Below, piece after piece: positions 27,506-38,336 of a DNA stretch of 64,000 nucleotides. The position numbers and the translations under genes were made by a program. Positions within the stretch are counted from its first letter, which is position 1; each line of letters opens with the position of its first letter. Under the pieces are notes generated by a model. That model did not search any database, was not told where the DNA came from, and saw only the letters and a program-made list of their open reading frames with translations. Source of the stretch: Nevskia sp. (GTDB lineage: Bacteria > Pseudomonadota > Gammaproteobacteria > Nevskiales > Nevskiaceae); the NCBI GenBank assembly GCA_023229645.1, contig JALNYU010000008.1:62001-126000 (forward strand). The letters are read 5' to 3'.

Positions 27506-28803
27506 CGTGTCGATCCTCGAACGGGGTCACCGTCCGCCACCGGATGCGCTTCGGCGCCGACGACGATGCCCCGACACGCCGAATGGCCGAACCAATACGC
27601 CAGCTCACGCGGATGCGCGTGGTCCCAAAGCGCGAAGTCTGCGCGCCAGCCGACCGCCAGCGTGCCGCGGTCGGCCAGCGCCAACGCGCGCGCCGCGTTT
27701 ACGGTTGCGCCGCGCACGGCTTCCTCGGGCGTGAGCCGGAACAGCACGCAGGCGAGATGAATCATCAGCGGCAACGACAACGTCGGCGACGTGCCGGGGT
27801 TGTGGTCGGTGGCGACGGCGATCGGCACGCCGGCCGCGCGCAGTGCATCCACCGGCGGCAGCTTCGTCTCACGCAGAAAGTGATACGCACCGGGCAGCAG
27901 CATCGCCACCGTTCCCGCTTGGCGCATCGCCGCGATGCCGGCCGCGCTGAGGTGCTCCAAGTGATCGCAGGACAGCGCACGGTAGCGGCTCGCGAGTTCG
28001 GCACCGCCGCTATCGCTGAGCTGTTCGGCGTGCAGTTTCACCGGCAGACCAAGCGCCGCAGCGGCGGCGAACACGCGCTCAACTTGGCGCGGCGTAAACG
28101 CAATACGCTCGCAGAACGCATCGACCGCGTCGATCAAACCCTCGGCGTGCCAGCGCGGCAGCCAGGCGCAGACGGCATTGATGTAAGCATCCGGCTGGCC
28201 GTCGAACTCGGGCGGTAACGCATGCGCGGCCAAGCTGGTCGTCCGTACGCTGACGTTGCCGCGGCCGAGCCGCCGTGCGACACGCAGGCAACGCGCTTCA
28301 TCGTCAAACGACAGCCCATAGCCGGATTTGATCTCCACCGTCGTAACGCCGTTGGCTTGTAACTGCCGCAGGCGCGCGGTGGCGAGGTCGAACAGCGTGT
28401 CTTCGCTCGCAGCGCGGGTCGCGGCAACGGTCGAACGGATGCCGCCGCCTGCGCGGGCGATGTCCTCGTAGCTGGCGCCCTGCAGCCGTAGTTCGAATTC
28501 CAACGCGCGCTGGCCGCCGTACACGAGATGGGTATGGGCATCGACCAAGCCGGGCGTGACCAAGGCGCCGCCGAGGTCGTGCTCTTCGTCCAGCGGCTCG
28601 GTCGCGGTCGGCAACGCATACTCTGGGCCGATCCAGACGATGTGCGCGCCGACGGTGATCATCGCGCCGCGCTCGATCAAACCCCAGCCGCTGGGTTCCG
28701 CCAGCGTCGCCAGACGCGCATTGCGCCATAAGCGGCGAATGGCTGCCGTGGGATTGATGGCGTCGGTTTGGCCGGCCGGAGCGGGCTGCGCTGGGGGCGT
28801 CAT
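27502..28803 (-). CDS. hutI: Imidazolonepropionase (HutI)
   Basis: Opens the imidazolone ring to give formiminoglutamate. The 433-aa amidohydrolase has the metal site DAHTHLVYGGQRALEFELR, IKSGYGLSFDDEARCL, KLHAEQLSDSGGAELA and TDHNPGTSPTLSLPLMI. The open frame runs 223 codons further upstream through hutD in another frame; I chose the ATG at 28803, which overlaps the hutD stop by 4 bp, because homology-like sequence starts there. Confidence 0.95.
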   Translation of the reverse strand: MTPPAQPAPAGQTDAINPTAAIRRLWRNARLATLAEPSGWGLIERGAMITVGAHIVWIGPEYALPTATEPLDEEHDLGGALVTPGLVDAHTHLVYGGQRALEFELRLQGASYEDIARAGGGIRSTVAATRAASEDTLFDLATARLRQLQANGVTTVEIKSGYGLSFDDEARCLRVARRLGRGNVSVRTTSLAAHALPPEFDGQPDAYINAVCAWLPRWHAEGLIDAVDAFCERIAFTPRQVERVFAAAAALGLPVKLHAEQLSDSGGAELASRYRALSCDHLEHLSAAGIAAMRQAGTVAMLLPGAYHFLRETKLPPVDALRAAGVPIAVATDHNPGTSPTLSLPLMIHLACVLFRLTPEEAVRGATVNAARALALADRGTLAVGWRADFALWDHAHPRELAYWFGHSACRGIVVGAEAHPVADGDPVRGSTR

Positions 28804-29438
28804 GCGGCGGGCACCGGTTCGCGGAATCCGATCCAAAATCCGGGTGGAGCGCCGGCATCCGACGCGCCGTCCGCGGAGGAATCGCGGACAAGGCGCCAGT
28901 CTCTGGCGTCGTCGCCCGTCGCCCAGAGCAAGCAGCCGGCGGCCAGTGCGTGCTGCTGTTCGCCGCGTTGCAGGCGTAGCGCCTGCAGTGTGAACAAGCC
29001 GCGCGCGCTGCCCACCCAGCGCCACGGCTGGTCGTATTCGGCGCGCAGCAGCTGTGCATGCGCGGCGGCATGGCGCACCATCACATTTAAGTCGCGCGTC
29101 GGGCCGGCGAGCAGCTGGCAATACGGCGCGTCGGCCCCGTCGAACATCAGCGGGGCATCGGCAGCACGCAGTTCGCGGGTCGAATCCGGCCAACGCAGTT
29201 GCACGCCAGCGCCGGCAATGACGCTGAACCAGCGCGTCATGCCGTCGAACGCCGAGAACGCGCCGTCGCCGGTGATGTCGGCCAAGCTGATGCGCAACAG
29301 CCAGTCGTCGGCTGCTGGCTTGGCGCCGGCCGCCGGTACGCGCAGCAACTCGCGGGTCAGGCCGCCGCCGTTGCGCCATGGCGTCGGCGTCACCGCAGCA
29401 GCGTTGACTTCGAAGATTGTGGTCGCGCCCGCCGTCAT
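28800..29438 (-). CDS. hutD: HutD family protein
   Basis: A 212-aa cupin-like protein of the HutD family. In Pseudomonas HutD is thought to limit hut expression by sensing an intermediate; here that is transferred knowledge. Family marks are TPWRNGGGLTREL, WLLRISLADITGDGAFSAFDGMTRW and the GPTRDLNVMVRH segment. I chose the ATG at 29438, which overlaps the hutC stop by 4 bp, over a 35-codon extension that reads through hutC. Confidence 0.9.
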   Translation of the reverse strand: MTAGATTIFEVNAAAVTPTPWRNGGGLTRELLRVPAAGAKPAADDWLLRISLADITGDGAFSAFDGMTRWFSVIAGAGVQLRWPDSTRELRAADAPLMFDGADAPYCQLLAGPTRDLNVMVRHAAAHAQLLRAEYDQPWRWVGSARGLFTLQALRLQRGEQQHALAAGCLLWATGDDARDWRLVRDSSADGASDAGAPPGFWIGFREPVPAA

Positions 29439-30265
29439 GGCTTGAACTGGCTTTCCAATGTGTAACGCGCACCGGGATGCACCAGCCGAGCCCGCGTCAC
29501 CGGCACGCCACGGCTCACCGTGCCGCGGACGACGATCAAGCAAGGGTCAGTGCGTGCAATGCCGAGCAGCTTGGCTTCTTGCGCGGTCGGCAGCGCAGCT
29601 TCGATCGCAACCTGGGCTTCCCACAGCGGCGCGACATCGAGCAAGTAGTGCGTCGGCGTCTGCTGGGTGAAGTCGATGCTTAGATAATCCGGCGCGCAAG
29701 CCGGGTTCACGTAGCGGTCCTCGCACTGCAGCGCCACGCCATCTTCGTGGTGGACGATCAGGGTATGGAACACCGTAGCGCCGGGCGCTAAGCCCAAGCG
29801 CGCAGCCAGCGCCGCCGATGCCGCTTCAGCGCGCTTGAGGTGCACACGGGCTTCATGGCGATGGCCGCGGCGCCGAATCTCGTCTTGGATGTCATTGATC
29901 GTCAGCGTCGACGACACCCGGTTGAGCTGCGCCGCAAAGCTACCCACCCCTTGCAGCCGCGTGATCAGCCCGGCGTCCTGCAATTCGCGCAGCGCCCGGT
30001 TCACCGTCATCCGGCTAACGCCGAATTGGGCGACCAGCTCAGCCTCCGAAGGGATCTGTACGCCCGGCGCCCACAGGCCTGCTTCCAGCGCGTCTTTCAG
30101 GTATTGCTTCACCTGCGCGTACGGCGGCGTCGGCAGGCCGGCAACGGCGGACGGGCCGGCCGCGCTGTTCGCGCCAGCCGCCAATGCCGCCTTGCGGCCA
30201 GCGGCTGTTACGCGACGAGATGACGACTGTTTGCGGGTTCGGGTCGAGGGCGGCATGCGGCTCAT
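29435..30265 (-). CDS. hutC: Histidine utilization repressor (HutC, GntR family)
   Basis: Urocanate-responsive repressor of hut genes. After a basic 50-residue N-terminal extension (RTRKQSSSRRVTAAGRKAA) comes a GntR winged helix (YAQVKQYLKDALEAGLWAPG, AQFGVSRMTVNRALREL) and a UTRA effector domain (TLTINDIQDEIRRRGHRHEARV). The frame is open from 30292, but that start lies within the palindrome at 30280-30293; ATGs at 30265 and 30256 are more likely. It heads the minus-strand operon and faces hutU, a layout that allows one operator to control both sides. Confidence 0.93.
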   Translation of the reverse strand: MSRMPPSTRTRKQSSSRRVTAAGRKAALAAGANSAAGPSAVAGLPTPPYAQVKQYLKDALEAGLWAPGVQIPSEAELVAQFGVSRMTVNRALRELQDAGLITRLQGVGSFAAQLNRVSSTLTINDIQDEIRRRGHRHEARVHLKRAEAASAALAARLGLAPGATVFHTLIVHHEDGVALQCEDRYVNPACAPDYLSIDFTQQTPTHYLLDVAPLWEAQVAIEAALPTAQEAKLLGIARTDPCLIVVRGTVSRGVPVTRARLVHPGARYTLESQFKP

Positions 30266-30279
30266 GCTACTTGCACGAG

Positions 30280-30293
30280 CTTGTCTAGACAAG
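30280..30293. promoter_or_regulatory. Probable HutC operator, palindrome CTTGTCTAGACAAG
   Basis: A perfect 14-bp palindrome in the hutC-hutU divergent region, 15 bp before the chosen hutC start and 127 bp before hutU. Its TTGT...ACAA arms resemble published HutC operators of the TTGTATATACAA type (from memory). One site could repress both operons. Confidence 0.75.
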
Positions 30294-30420
30294 TAGAGTC
30301 GTGCCGCTGTCAGCGCTGCCGAACGTCTCTCCTGCGTGGGCCGCGCACCGCCGCGTCCGGGGTCGAAGGCACCCGACTGACGCGCATCAACCCCGCACTG
30401 TGATCTGCCGGAGTCGTCCC

Positions 30421-32130
<1,710 letters not shown>

Positions 32131-32164
32131 CTCGGCCCTCAATACGCTTTCACGCGGGAACGCC

Positions 32165-33712
32165 ATGACCACACTCCAACTCAATCCGGGCTTGCTGTCG
32201 CTGGACGATCTGCAGGCCCTGCATACCGGCGGCCTGAAGCTGGTTCTGAATCCAGACGCGCACGCGCCAATCGCCGCCAGCGCCGCCGTGGTGCAAGCCG
32301 CGGCGCAGGGTGCAGCGCCGGTCTACGGCGTCAACACCGGCTTCGGCAAGCTCGCCAATAAGCGCATCAGCCAAGACGAGTTGGAAGCCTTGCAGCGCAA
32401 TTTGATTCGCTCGCACTCGGTCGGCGTCGGCGCGCCGCTGCAGCCGGCAGTTGTGCGGCTGATGCTGGCGCTGAAGGCAGCGAGCCTCGCACGCGGCTAT
32501 TCCGGCGTGCGTCAGCAGGTCGTCGATACGCTGATCGCCGTGCACAACGCCGGCTTGATTCCCTACGTGCCGTCGCAGGGCTCGGTCGGCGCCTCCGGCG
32601 ACCTCGCGCCGCTGTCGCATATGACGCTGGCGCTGATGGGCGAAGGCGAAATGCTGGTCGATGGCGTGCGCAAACCAGCGCTGCCCGAACTCGAACAAGC
32701 CGGCATCGCGCCGCTGACGCTGCAAGCCAAAGAAGGCCTGGCGTTGATCAACGGCACGCAGACTTCAACCGCATTGGCCTTGCACGCGCTGATCAGCTTT
32801 GAGCCGGTGCTTGAAGCCGCGTTGGTGATCGGCGCGTTGACCGTGGACGCGGCGCGCGGCAGCGATGGTCCGTTCGATCCACGCATCCACGCACTGCGCG
32901 GCCAGCCGGGCCAAATCGATGTTGCGCATTACTACCGCGCGCTGCTGGCCGGCAGCGCAATCCGCAAGTCGCACATCGAAGGCGACGACCGCGTGCAAGA
33001 TCCGTATTGCCTGCGCTGCCAGCCGCAGGTCGTCGGCGCCTGCCTGGACCAACTGCGTCACGCCTGTTTGGTGTTGGTGCGCGAAGCCAACGCCGTCACC
33101 GACAACCCGCTGGTATTCGCCGAAGACGGCGTACTGGTGTCGGGCGGCAATTTCCACGCTGAACCGGTGGCCTTGGCCGCTGACGCGATGGCGGTGGCGA
33201 TCGCCGAAGTCGGCGCCATCGCCGAGCGCCGCATCGCGATGATGATCGATGCCGGCGTCTCGCAGCTGCCGCCGTTTTTGTCCGCCGACGCCGGCCTAAA
33301 TTCTGGCTTCATGATCGCCCACGTCACCGCCGCAGCCTTGGCCAGCGAGAATAAATCGCTCGCCCACCCGGCCAGCGTCGATTCGCTGCCGACGTCGGCC
33401 AATCAAGAAGATCACGTGTCGATGGCGACATTCGCCGCGCGCCGCCTGCAGCCGATGATCGCCAACGTCGCCGTCATCCTCGGCATCGAGTGGCTAGCCT
33501 CGGCGCAAGGCATCGAATTTTTGCGGCCGTTGCACAGCTCGGCAGCGCTAGAACAGGCGCACGCGCTGCTGCGGGCGCAATGCGCGCCGATGCCAACTGA
33601 CCGCTATCTGGCGCCCGACATCGAGCGCGCCACGGCGCTGGTGACGGCCGGCGCACTATCCTCAGTGTTCCGTACGCTGGAAGGTTTACCGACGTTGTGG
33701 AAGCCGGTTTGA
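32165..33712 (+). CDS. hutH: Histidine ammonia-lyase (HutH)
   Basis: Removes ammonia from histidine to form urocanate, the first step of the pathway. The 515-aa protein has the self-forming MIO prosthetic group triad Ala-Ser-Gly in GSVGASGDLAPLSH, the YGVNTGFGKLA motif and the Phe/Gln active-site segments QEDHVSMATFAARRL. I chose the ATG at 32165 over upstream frame extension into hutU. It converges with a LysE-type gene 25 bp away. Confidence 0.97.
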   Translation: MTTLQLNPGLLSLDDLQALHTGGLKLVLNPDAHAPIAASAAVVQAAAQGAAPVYGVNTGFGKLANKRISQDELEALQRNLIRSHSVGVGAPLQPAVVRLMLALKAASLARGYSGVRQQVVDTLIAVHNAGLIPYVPSQGSVGASGDLAPLSHMTLALMGEGEMLVDGVRKPALPELEQAGIAPLTLQAKEGLALINGTQTSTALALHALISFEPVLEAALVIGALTVDAARGSDGPFDPRIHALRGQPGQIDVAHYYRALLAGSAIRKSHIEGDDRVQDPYCLRCQPQVVGACLDQLRHACLVLVREANAVTDNPLVFAEDGVLVSGGNFHAEPVALAADAMAVAIAEVGAIAERRIAMMIDAGVSQLPPFLSADAGLNSGFMIAHVTAAALASENKSLAHPASVDSLPTSANQEDHVSMATFAARRLQPMIANVAVILGIEWLASAQGIEFLRPLHSSAALEQAHALLRAQCAPMPTDRYLAPDIERATALVTAGALSSVFRTLEGLPTLWKPV

Positions 33713-33737
33713 CCGGCAACGCTGGCCGCCGCGGCCT

Positions 33738-34373
33738 TCAGGCCGTGTGATGAAATGTCGCCAGCGCCACGCCGGCGACGATGAATAAAGTCCCGAAGCC
33801 GCGGTTGGTCCAGCGGATGGTTTCCGGATTGCGCAACAAGCGCAAAGCCTGCACGCCGAGCGCGGTATAGCCGGACATCGAACAGACGTCGGTGAACAGC
33901 ATCGTCACCGCGACGATCAAATACTGCGGCAGCTGCGCAGTGTTCGGATTGATGAACTGCGGCAGCACCGCCAGCGTGAACAAGATGCCTTTCGGGTTAC
34001 TGACGTTCACCAACCAGCCGCGCAGAAACAGCGCGCGCGGCGGTACGGCAACGCCGTTCTCGGTGCCATCCGGCGCGGTGATCGGCGCCACGGCCGAGCG
34101 CCACTGCTGAACGCCGAGGTAGATCAGATATAGCGCGCCGAACCATTTGATCAGCGAGAACGCAATCGGCGACGCCGCCAACACCGCGCCGAGGCCAACA
34201 CCGACGATCGCCAACACCGTCAGCGCACCGGCCTGCAAACCAGCGATATTCCACAGCGCACGGCCGAAGCCGTGGCGCAGGCCGGTCGTCACGCAGGACA
34301 AAACACCAGGACCGGGCGAGAGGCAAATCAGCCAGGCGGCGACAAAAAAGGCAAGCCAAGTATCGAGCGTCAT
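33738..34373 (-). CDS. LysE/RhtB-family amino acid exporter
   Basis: Inner-membrane efflux protein of 211 aa with about six hydrophobic segments. The start LAFFVAAWLICLSPGPGVLSCVTTGLRHG is the RhtB/LysE signature; WGALYLIYLGVQQWRS-like and FLRGWLVNVSNPKGILFTLAVLPQF segments follow. Substrate unknown (homoserine, threonine or lysine type). The position next to hutH may be incidental. Confidence 0.9.
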   Translation of the reverse strand: MTLDTWLAFFVAAWLICLSPGPGVLSCVTTGLRHGFGRALWNIAGLQAGALTVLAIVGVGLGAVLAASPIAFSLIKWFGALYLIYLGVQQWRSAVAPITAPDGTENGVAVPPRALFLRGWLVNVSNPKGILFTLAVLPQFINPNTAQLPQYLIVAVTMLFTDVCSMSGYTALGVQALRLLRNPETIRWTNRGFGTLFIVAGVALATFHHTA

Positions 34374-34487
34374 GACTCAAGCGGGAGGGCACGCGGGGAA
34401 CAGCGGGAAGCGCACAGAATAATGGCCGGCGTGCACCGCTGCACGGTGAACCGGTATTCTTGCGCGGTTTTCTACTGCGAATTTCTC

Positions 34488-35858
34488 ATGCAACTGCACA
34501 ACACGCTGTCCGGCCAGAAGGAAGTTTTTGTCCCGCAAAACCCGGACCGGATCACGATGTATGTTTGCGGCCCCACGGTTTACTCGTTCGCCCACATCGG
34601 CAACGCCCGGCCGGCCGTGGTGTTCGACGTATTGGCGCGGCTGCTGCGGCGCCGTTACCCGCATGTTGAATACGCCCGCAACATCACCGACATCGACGAC
34701 AAAATCAACGCCGCTGCGGCCAAAGAAGGCGTCGAAATCGGCGTCATCGCCGCGCGTTACGCCGCGGCTTATCACGAAGACCTAGCCGCGCTCGGCGTCG
34801 CGCCGACGGACCACGAGCCGCGCGTCACCGAGCACGTGCCGGAAATCATCGCGATGATCGAGCGCTTGATCGCCTCCGGCCACGCCTACGCCGCAGAAGG
34901 CCACGTGTTGTTCGAAGTGAAGCGCTATGCCGGCTACGGCGAGCTTTCGAAACGCGATCTGCGCGAAATGCTGGCCGGCGCCCGCGTTGAAGTGGCGCCG
35001 TACAAAAAAGATCCGGGCGACTTCGTGCTGTGGAAGCCGTCAACGCCGGATCAACCGGGTTGGGAATCGCCGTGGGGCCGCGGCCGACCGGGCTGGCATA
35101 TCGAATGCTCGGCAATGGCGGAAACGCTGCTCGGTGAAACCATCGACATCCACGGCGGCGGCATCGATCTCGCGTTCCCGCATCACGAAAACGAGCGCGC
35201 TCAGAGCGTCTGCGCCCACGGCGGCAAAGTCTTCGCGCGCTACTGGCTGCACAACGGCTTCCTGACGATGGATAGCGAAAAGATGTCGAAATCGCTCGGC
35301 AACGTCTTGCTGGTCAAAGAGATTCGCAAACACGCGCCGGGCGAAGCGATCCGCCTCGCGCTGCTAACCGGCCACTACCGCCAGCCGCTGGACTGGAACG
35401 ACGAAGCGCTGGCCGACGCCAAGCGCAAACTCGACCGCCTGTACGGCGCGCTGCGCGATGCCGGTGACGTTGCCGCCAGCGAGGCCCAAGCGCCCGCCGC
35501 GTTCTTCGCCGCACTCGAAGACGACATCAACACCCCGGCCGCGCTCGCTGAGTTGTTCGAAATCGTCCGCACGCTGAACAAGAGCGAAGACCCGGCCGAA
35601 AAAGCCCGGCTTGTCGCCGAACTGCGCGACGCCGGCAGCGTGCTCGGCCTGCTGCAGCAAACGCACCAGCAATGGTTCGCCCACGGCGCCAACGACGACG
35701 CCATCAGCGAAGCCGAAATCGAAGCCGCGCTGGTCGCCCGCCTCGCCGCCAAAGCCGCCAAAAACTACGCCGAAGGCGACCGCATCCGCGATGACCTCAA
35801 AACCCGCGGCGTGCTGATCGAAGACTCGAAAGACGGCCAGCGCTGGCGGCGGGCTTAG
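34488..35858 (+). CDS. cysS: Cysteinyl-tRNA synthetase
   Basis: Class I synthetase of 456 aa that charges tRNA-Cys. It shows the zinc-binding YVCGPTVYS, the HIGNARP (HIGH-type) motif, WHIECSAMAETLLG, HGGGIDLAFPHHENERAQS and KMSKSLGN. The frame is open from 34272; the ATG at 34488 begins the homologous part (MQLHNTLSGQKEVF). Essential, probably transcribed alone. Confidence 0.97.
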   Translation: MQLHNTLSGQKEVFVPQNPDRITMYVCGPTVYSFAHIGNARPAVVFDVLARLLRRRYPHVEYARNITDIDDKINAAAAKEGVEIGVIAARYAAAYHEDLAALGVAPTDHEPRVTEHVPEIIAMIERLIASGHAYAAEGHVLFEVKRYAGYGELSKRDLREMLAGARVEVAPYKKDPGDFVLWKPSTPDQPGWESPWGRGRPGWHIECSAMAETLLGETIDIHGGGIDLAFPHHENERAQSVCAHGGKVFARYWLHNGFLTMDSEKMSKSLGNVLLVKEIRKHAPGEAIRLALLTGHYRQPLDWNDEALADAKRKLDRLYGALRDAGDVAASEAQAPAAFFAALEDDINTPAALAELFEIVRTLNKSEDPAEKARLVAELRDAGSVLGLLQQTHQQWFAHGANDDAISEAEIEAALVARLAAKAAKNYAEGDRIRDDLKTRGVLIEDSKDGQRWRRA

Positions 35859-36180
35859 TGGAACGATTCGAGTCGCAGCGCGCAGTCGCCCTCGCGCTGC
35901 CGCTGCGTCGGCTCGATGCGCTGTCCATACGTTGTTGGGGTTTAGACGCAGCGTCGCAGCAAGTCGGTTGCGCCAGACGAAGGTAAAAACCAGTTTCGCA
36001 ACGAAATTGAGCGCCAGTACCGCATAGAAAACAATCTGTGCGCTACGCGGTTCTTATGTGGCGACCCTCTCCGCCACCTACTCACCGACATACGGCCAGC
36101 ATCATTTGTTGACGTTGTCGTCATGCGCCCTGTAAAAAATAAGCACGGAGAAAATCGACTCCGAATAACAGGAGTATTAA
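35859..36180. other. Intergenic stretch with no gene seen
   Basis: About 320 bp after cysS. A 105-codon minus-strand frame (35942-36259) crosses it but has no ribosome site and unlikely composition. The last 30 bases carry the ribosome site of the next gene (ACAGGAG). Confidence 0.5.
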
Positions 36181-36639
36181 ATGAAACGGCTTTCAAAATT
36201 AGTGTTCGGGCTATCGGCTTTGGTATCCGTTGGCGCGGCGGCCGGAGATGCATCGGCATTTAAATCGGGAGAGTCTGTGCAACTCGCCCAAACCCAGGCC
36301 CCGCTGCAGTTAACCTGCGCAATCTCCGTGCTAGGTGGGCCGCCAGCGCAGTTTGGGGAGTACTGCACTCCGCCATATGCGAGTTCACGCTATAACATGA
36401 TCTTCAAAATTTCCGGGGGCAGCGGGAATCAGGCTTATGTCTGGCAAGCACCAACACCCAATACCTGTACGTCGGCAACATCCAGTTGCTCATACTCGAC
36501 CACTGCCAGAACCCAAGATGTAGAGGGGACAGCAACAGTAACTGTTACGGATCTTGGGACTGGCGTTGTCACGCCGCTATCGGTGTATTACTTCATCCCG
36601 ATTACCTGCGGCACCAATAGCAGCCCCTATTACTGCTGA
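36181..36639 (+). CDS. Uncharacterised exported protein with four-cysteine C-terminal half
   Basis: A 152-aa protein I cannot assign. AGGAG lies six bases before the ATG. A signal peptide (about 1-25, SALVSVGAAAGDASA) is clear. The mature part has cysteines in LTCAISVLGG, EYCTPPY, NTCTSATSSCSY, ITCGTN and the last residue (YYC), which suits disulfides outside the cytoplasm, and an Ig-like strand pattern (TATVTVTDLGTGVVTPLSVYY). A hairpin follows the stop at 36685-36721. Confidence 0.7.
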   Translation: MKRLSKLVFGLSALVSVGAAAGDASAFKSGESVQLAQTQAPLQLTCAISVLGGPPAQFGEYCTPPYASSRYNMIFKISGGSGNQAYVWQAPTPNTCTSATSSCSYSTTARTQDVEGTATVTVTDLGTGVVTPLSVYYFIPITCGTNSSPYYC

Positions 36640-36684
36640 TTGCCCGCGCGTCGTCAGTATTTTCTGCTGAGACAAAACCCACAG

Positions 36685-36721
36685 CCTTCGGTGCTGGCGC
36701 TTCGCTGGCTGGCACCGAAGG
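36685..36721 (+). terminator. Hairpin after the secreted protein gene
   Basis: Stem CCTTCGGTGC/GCACCGAAGG (10 bp, perfect) with a 17-base loop, 45 bp after the stop. No T-run follows, so termination is probable rather than certain. Confidence 0.5.
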
Positions 36722-36900
36722 GATCGCGAAAAAGCGGCAAAAATTTCCACCCAAAACATCCGATCAAAGCGCCTTCCCATTGAACGCCAACAGGTTGATT
36801 ACATTAATCAATCAACCCGCCTTCGCGCCCGGCCAGCTTTTAGCCGTAAGATTAAGGCTCCGAATGGCGGCTATGGCCGCGGTAACGCCCCGGAGGCTCC

Positions 36901-37074
36901 ATGCCTAATAAGTACGTTCTTGCAAACAGTATCGCTTGGCCGCAGCCATCATCGCCTCAGCACTGCTCGGTGCACCGAGCACGTTGACCTTGGTTCTGCT
37001 GCCATCGCTTGCGGTGATCTCGCCGCTCGCGACAGCGCCGCGGCCGTCCACTGCGGCGTGCCGTTCTCAAACCT
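36901..37074 (+). pseudogene. Possible frameshifted small exported protein
   Basis: An ATG at 36901 with an ideal CGGAGG site nine bases upstream opens MPNKYVLANSIAW and stops after about 28 codons. Moving one frame after about codon 11 gives a continuous hydrophobic stretch LAAAIIASALLGAPSTLTLVLL, then a stop at about 37074. The pattern fits a signal-peptide gene broken by an indel. The rest of 36722-37316 shows no gene. Confidence 0.3.
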
Positions 37075-37316
37075 AGCTGCCGACTGGCGCTGAGCTGCGC
37101 GTCGGTCGAGGCTCAATTCTTCGAGCCGTCTCCGCGGGAGCAGCGGCTTTGCACCCGTGACGCGGCACAGGCGGCCTAAGATTCACGTCAGGAAAGTTCG
37201 CGGCGCGCACCGCAGCTGTTGGCGTAACCCGTTCTCCCCGCAGTTCTTTTTCTGAGCGCCGCGACAGCATGTTGCGACGCTGATACTGTGCCGATTCCCT
37301 CGCATAGGAATGCGTC

Positions 37317-38045
37317 ATGTCTGGCACCAAGACCGCACCGCCCCCACCCGAAGTTTCCCCAACCGCACCCGGCCTTCATCTTTGGCCGTGGGAATTGCGT
37401 GCGCTGCCGGCACTGATCAGCGGGCTGGTGCCGCGGCCGAATGCCGTACCGCTACCGCGCGGACACGGCGCGCCGGTGCTGCTGTTGCCAGGCTTCGGCA
37501 CCCACGATGCGGCGATGCTACTGCTGTTGCAGCGCCTGCGCCGCCTCGGCTACCACGCTAAAACTTGGGGCCTCGGCTTTAACTCTGGCGACATGAAGAA
37601 GCTGGTGCCGCTGGCAATCGAAAAAGCGCTGGCGCTGAACCTCAAGCACAGCCAGAAAGTGCACTTGGTTGGTTGGAGTCTCGGCGGCACGATTGCCCGC
37701 GAAATCGCCCGTGAACATCCCGAAGCCATTGAACAAGTGATTACGCTCGGCTCGCCGGTCATCGGCGGCCCAAAATACACCGCCACCGCCGCCTGGTACC
37801 GCCGCAAAGGCTTTGACCTCGACCGGCTCGAACGCGGCACCGCGCTGCGCGAAGAACGCACGCCGCTAAAAGTACCGGTAACGGCGCTTTATGATCGCCA
37901 CGACGCCGTTGTTTCGTGGACTGCCTGCATCGACCGCCGCAGCGCCAACGTACAACACGCCGAAGTGGAATGCTCGCATTTCGGCATGATCGTCGACCGT
38001 CACGCGTTTGCCTTGATTGCGCAGGCATTGGCGCGGCAGCGATGA
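37317..38045 (+). CDS. Alpha/beta hydrolase (lipase/esterase-like)
   Basis: A 242-aa hydrolase. The nucleophile elbow is GWSLGG in LVGWSLGGTIAREIAREHPEA, preceded by the oxyanion-type LLLPGFGTHDAAM; the acid is probably in TALYDRHDAVVSW and the His in VECSHFGMIVD. The N-terminal 25 residues are proline-rich without a signal peptide, so it should be cytoplasmic. It resembles PGAP1-like or triacylglycerol lipase-like proteins; substrate unknown. Confidence 0.85.
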   Translation: MSGTKTAPPPPEVSPTAPGLHLWPWELRALPALISGLVPRPNAVPLPRGHGAPVLLLPGFGTHDAAMLLLLQRLRRLGYHAKTWGLGFNSGDMKKLVPLAIEKALALNLKHSQKVHLVGWSLGGTIAREIAREHPEAIEQVITLGSPVIGGPKYTATAAWYRRKGFDLDRLERGTALREERTPLKVPVTALYDRHDAVVSWTACIDRRSANVQHAEVECSHFGMIVDRHAFALIAQALARQR

Positions 38046-38237
38046 TTGCCCGCTGCGTCTCTTGGCAACCAAACTCAAGGCTATGCGGCTACACGGGATA
38101 AGCCACCGTTAGCCAAAACCCTCGCTGACAAACCGGCGTTTGGCAGAAAAACGCAGCCGGCAATGCTCATGAACGTCAAAAACACCAGCAACCGAATCAT
38201 TCCGGCCCTGCTTTTGGCGCTCAATCGCGCCCGCTAA

Positions 38238-38336
38238 CTACTTCTTTTTCTTTTCCGCTTTCGCCGCGCGCTTTTCCATCAACGTCGAGGCGGGCTTCTT
38301 TTTGGTTTCTTTCTTGCGGTCGATCGCTTTGCTCAT
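38238..38336 (-). CDS. Tiny lysine-rich protein (32 aa)
   Basis: MSKAIDRKKETKKKPASTL is followed by a second basic stretch ending in KKKK. Nearly half the residues are Lys or Arg. Its ATG overlaps the stop of the 47-aa gene upstream by 4 bp, a strong sign that both are translated. Function unknown; a nucleic-acid or ribosome contact is plausible from charge alone. Confidence 0.55.
   Translation of the reverse strand: MSKAIDRKKETKKKPASTLMEKRAAKAEKKKK

Noticed and set aside
28804..29472. Open reading through hutD in the hutI frame, giving a 656-aa fused protein
   Set aside because: Arg- and Ala-rich translation of another gene's codons; hutI has a proper ATG at 28803 and hutD has clear family motifs.
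35942..36259. 105-aa minus-strand frame after cysS
   Set aside because: No ribosome site, odd composition, and it overlaps the secreted-protein gene start.
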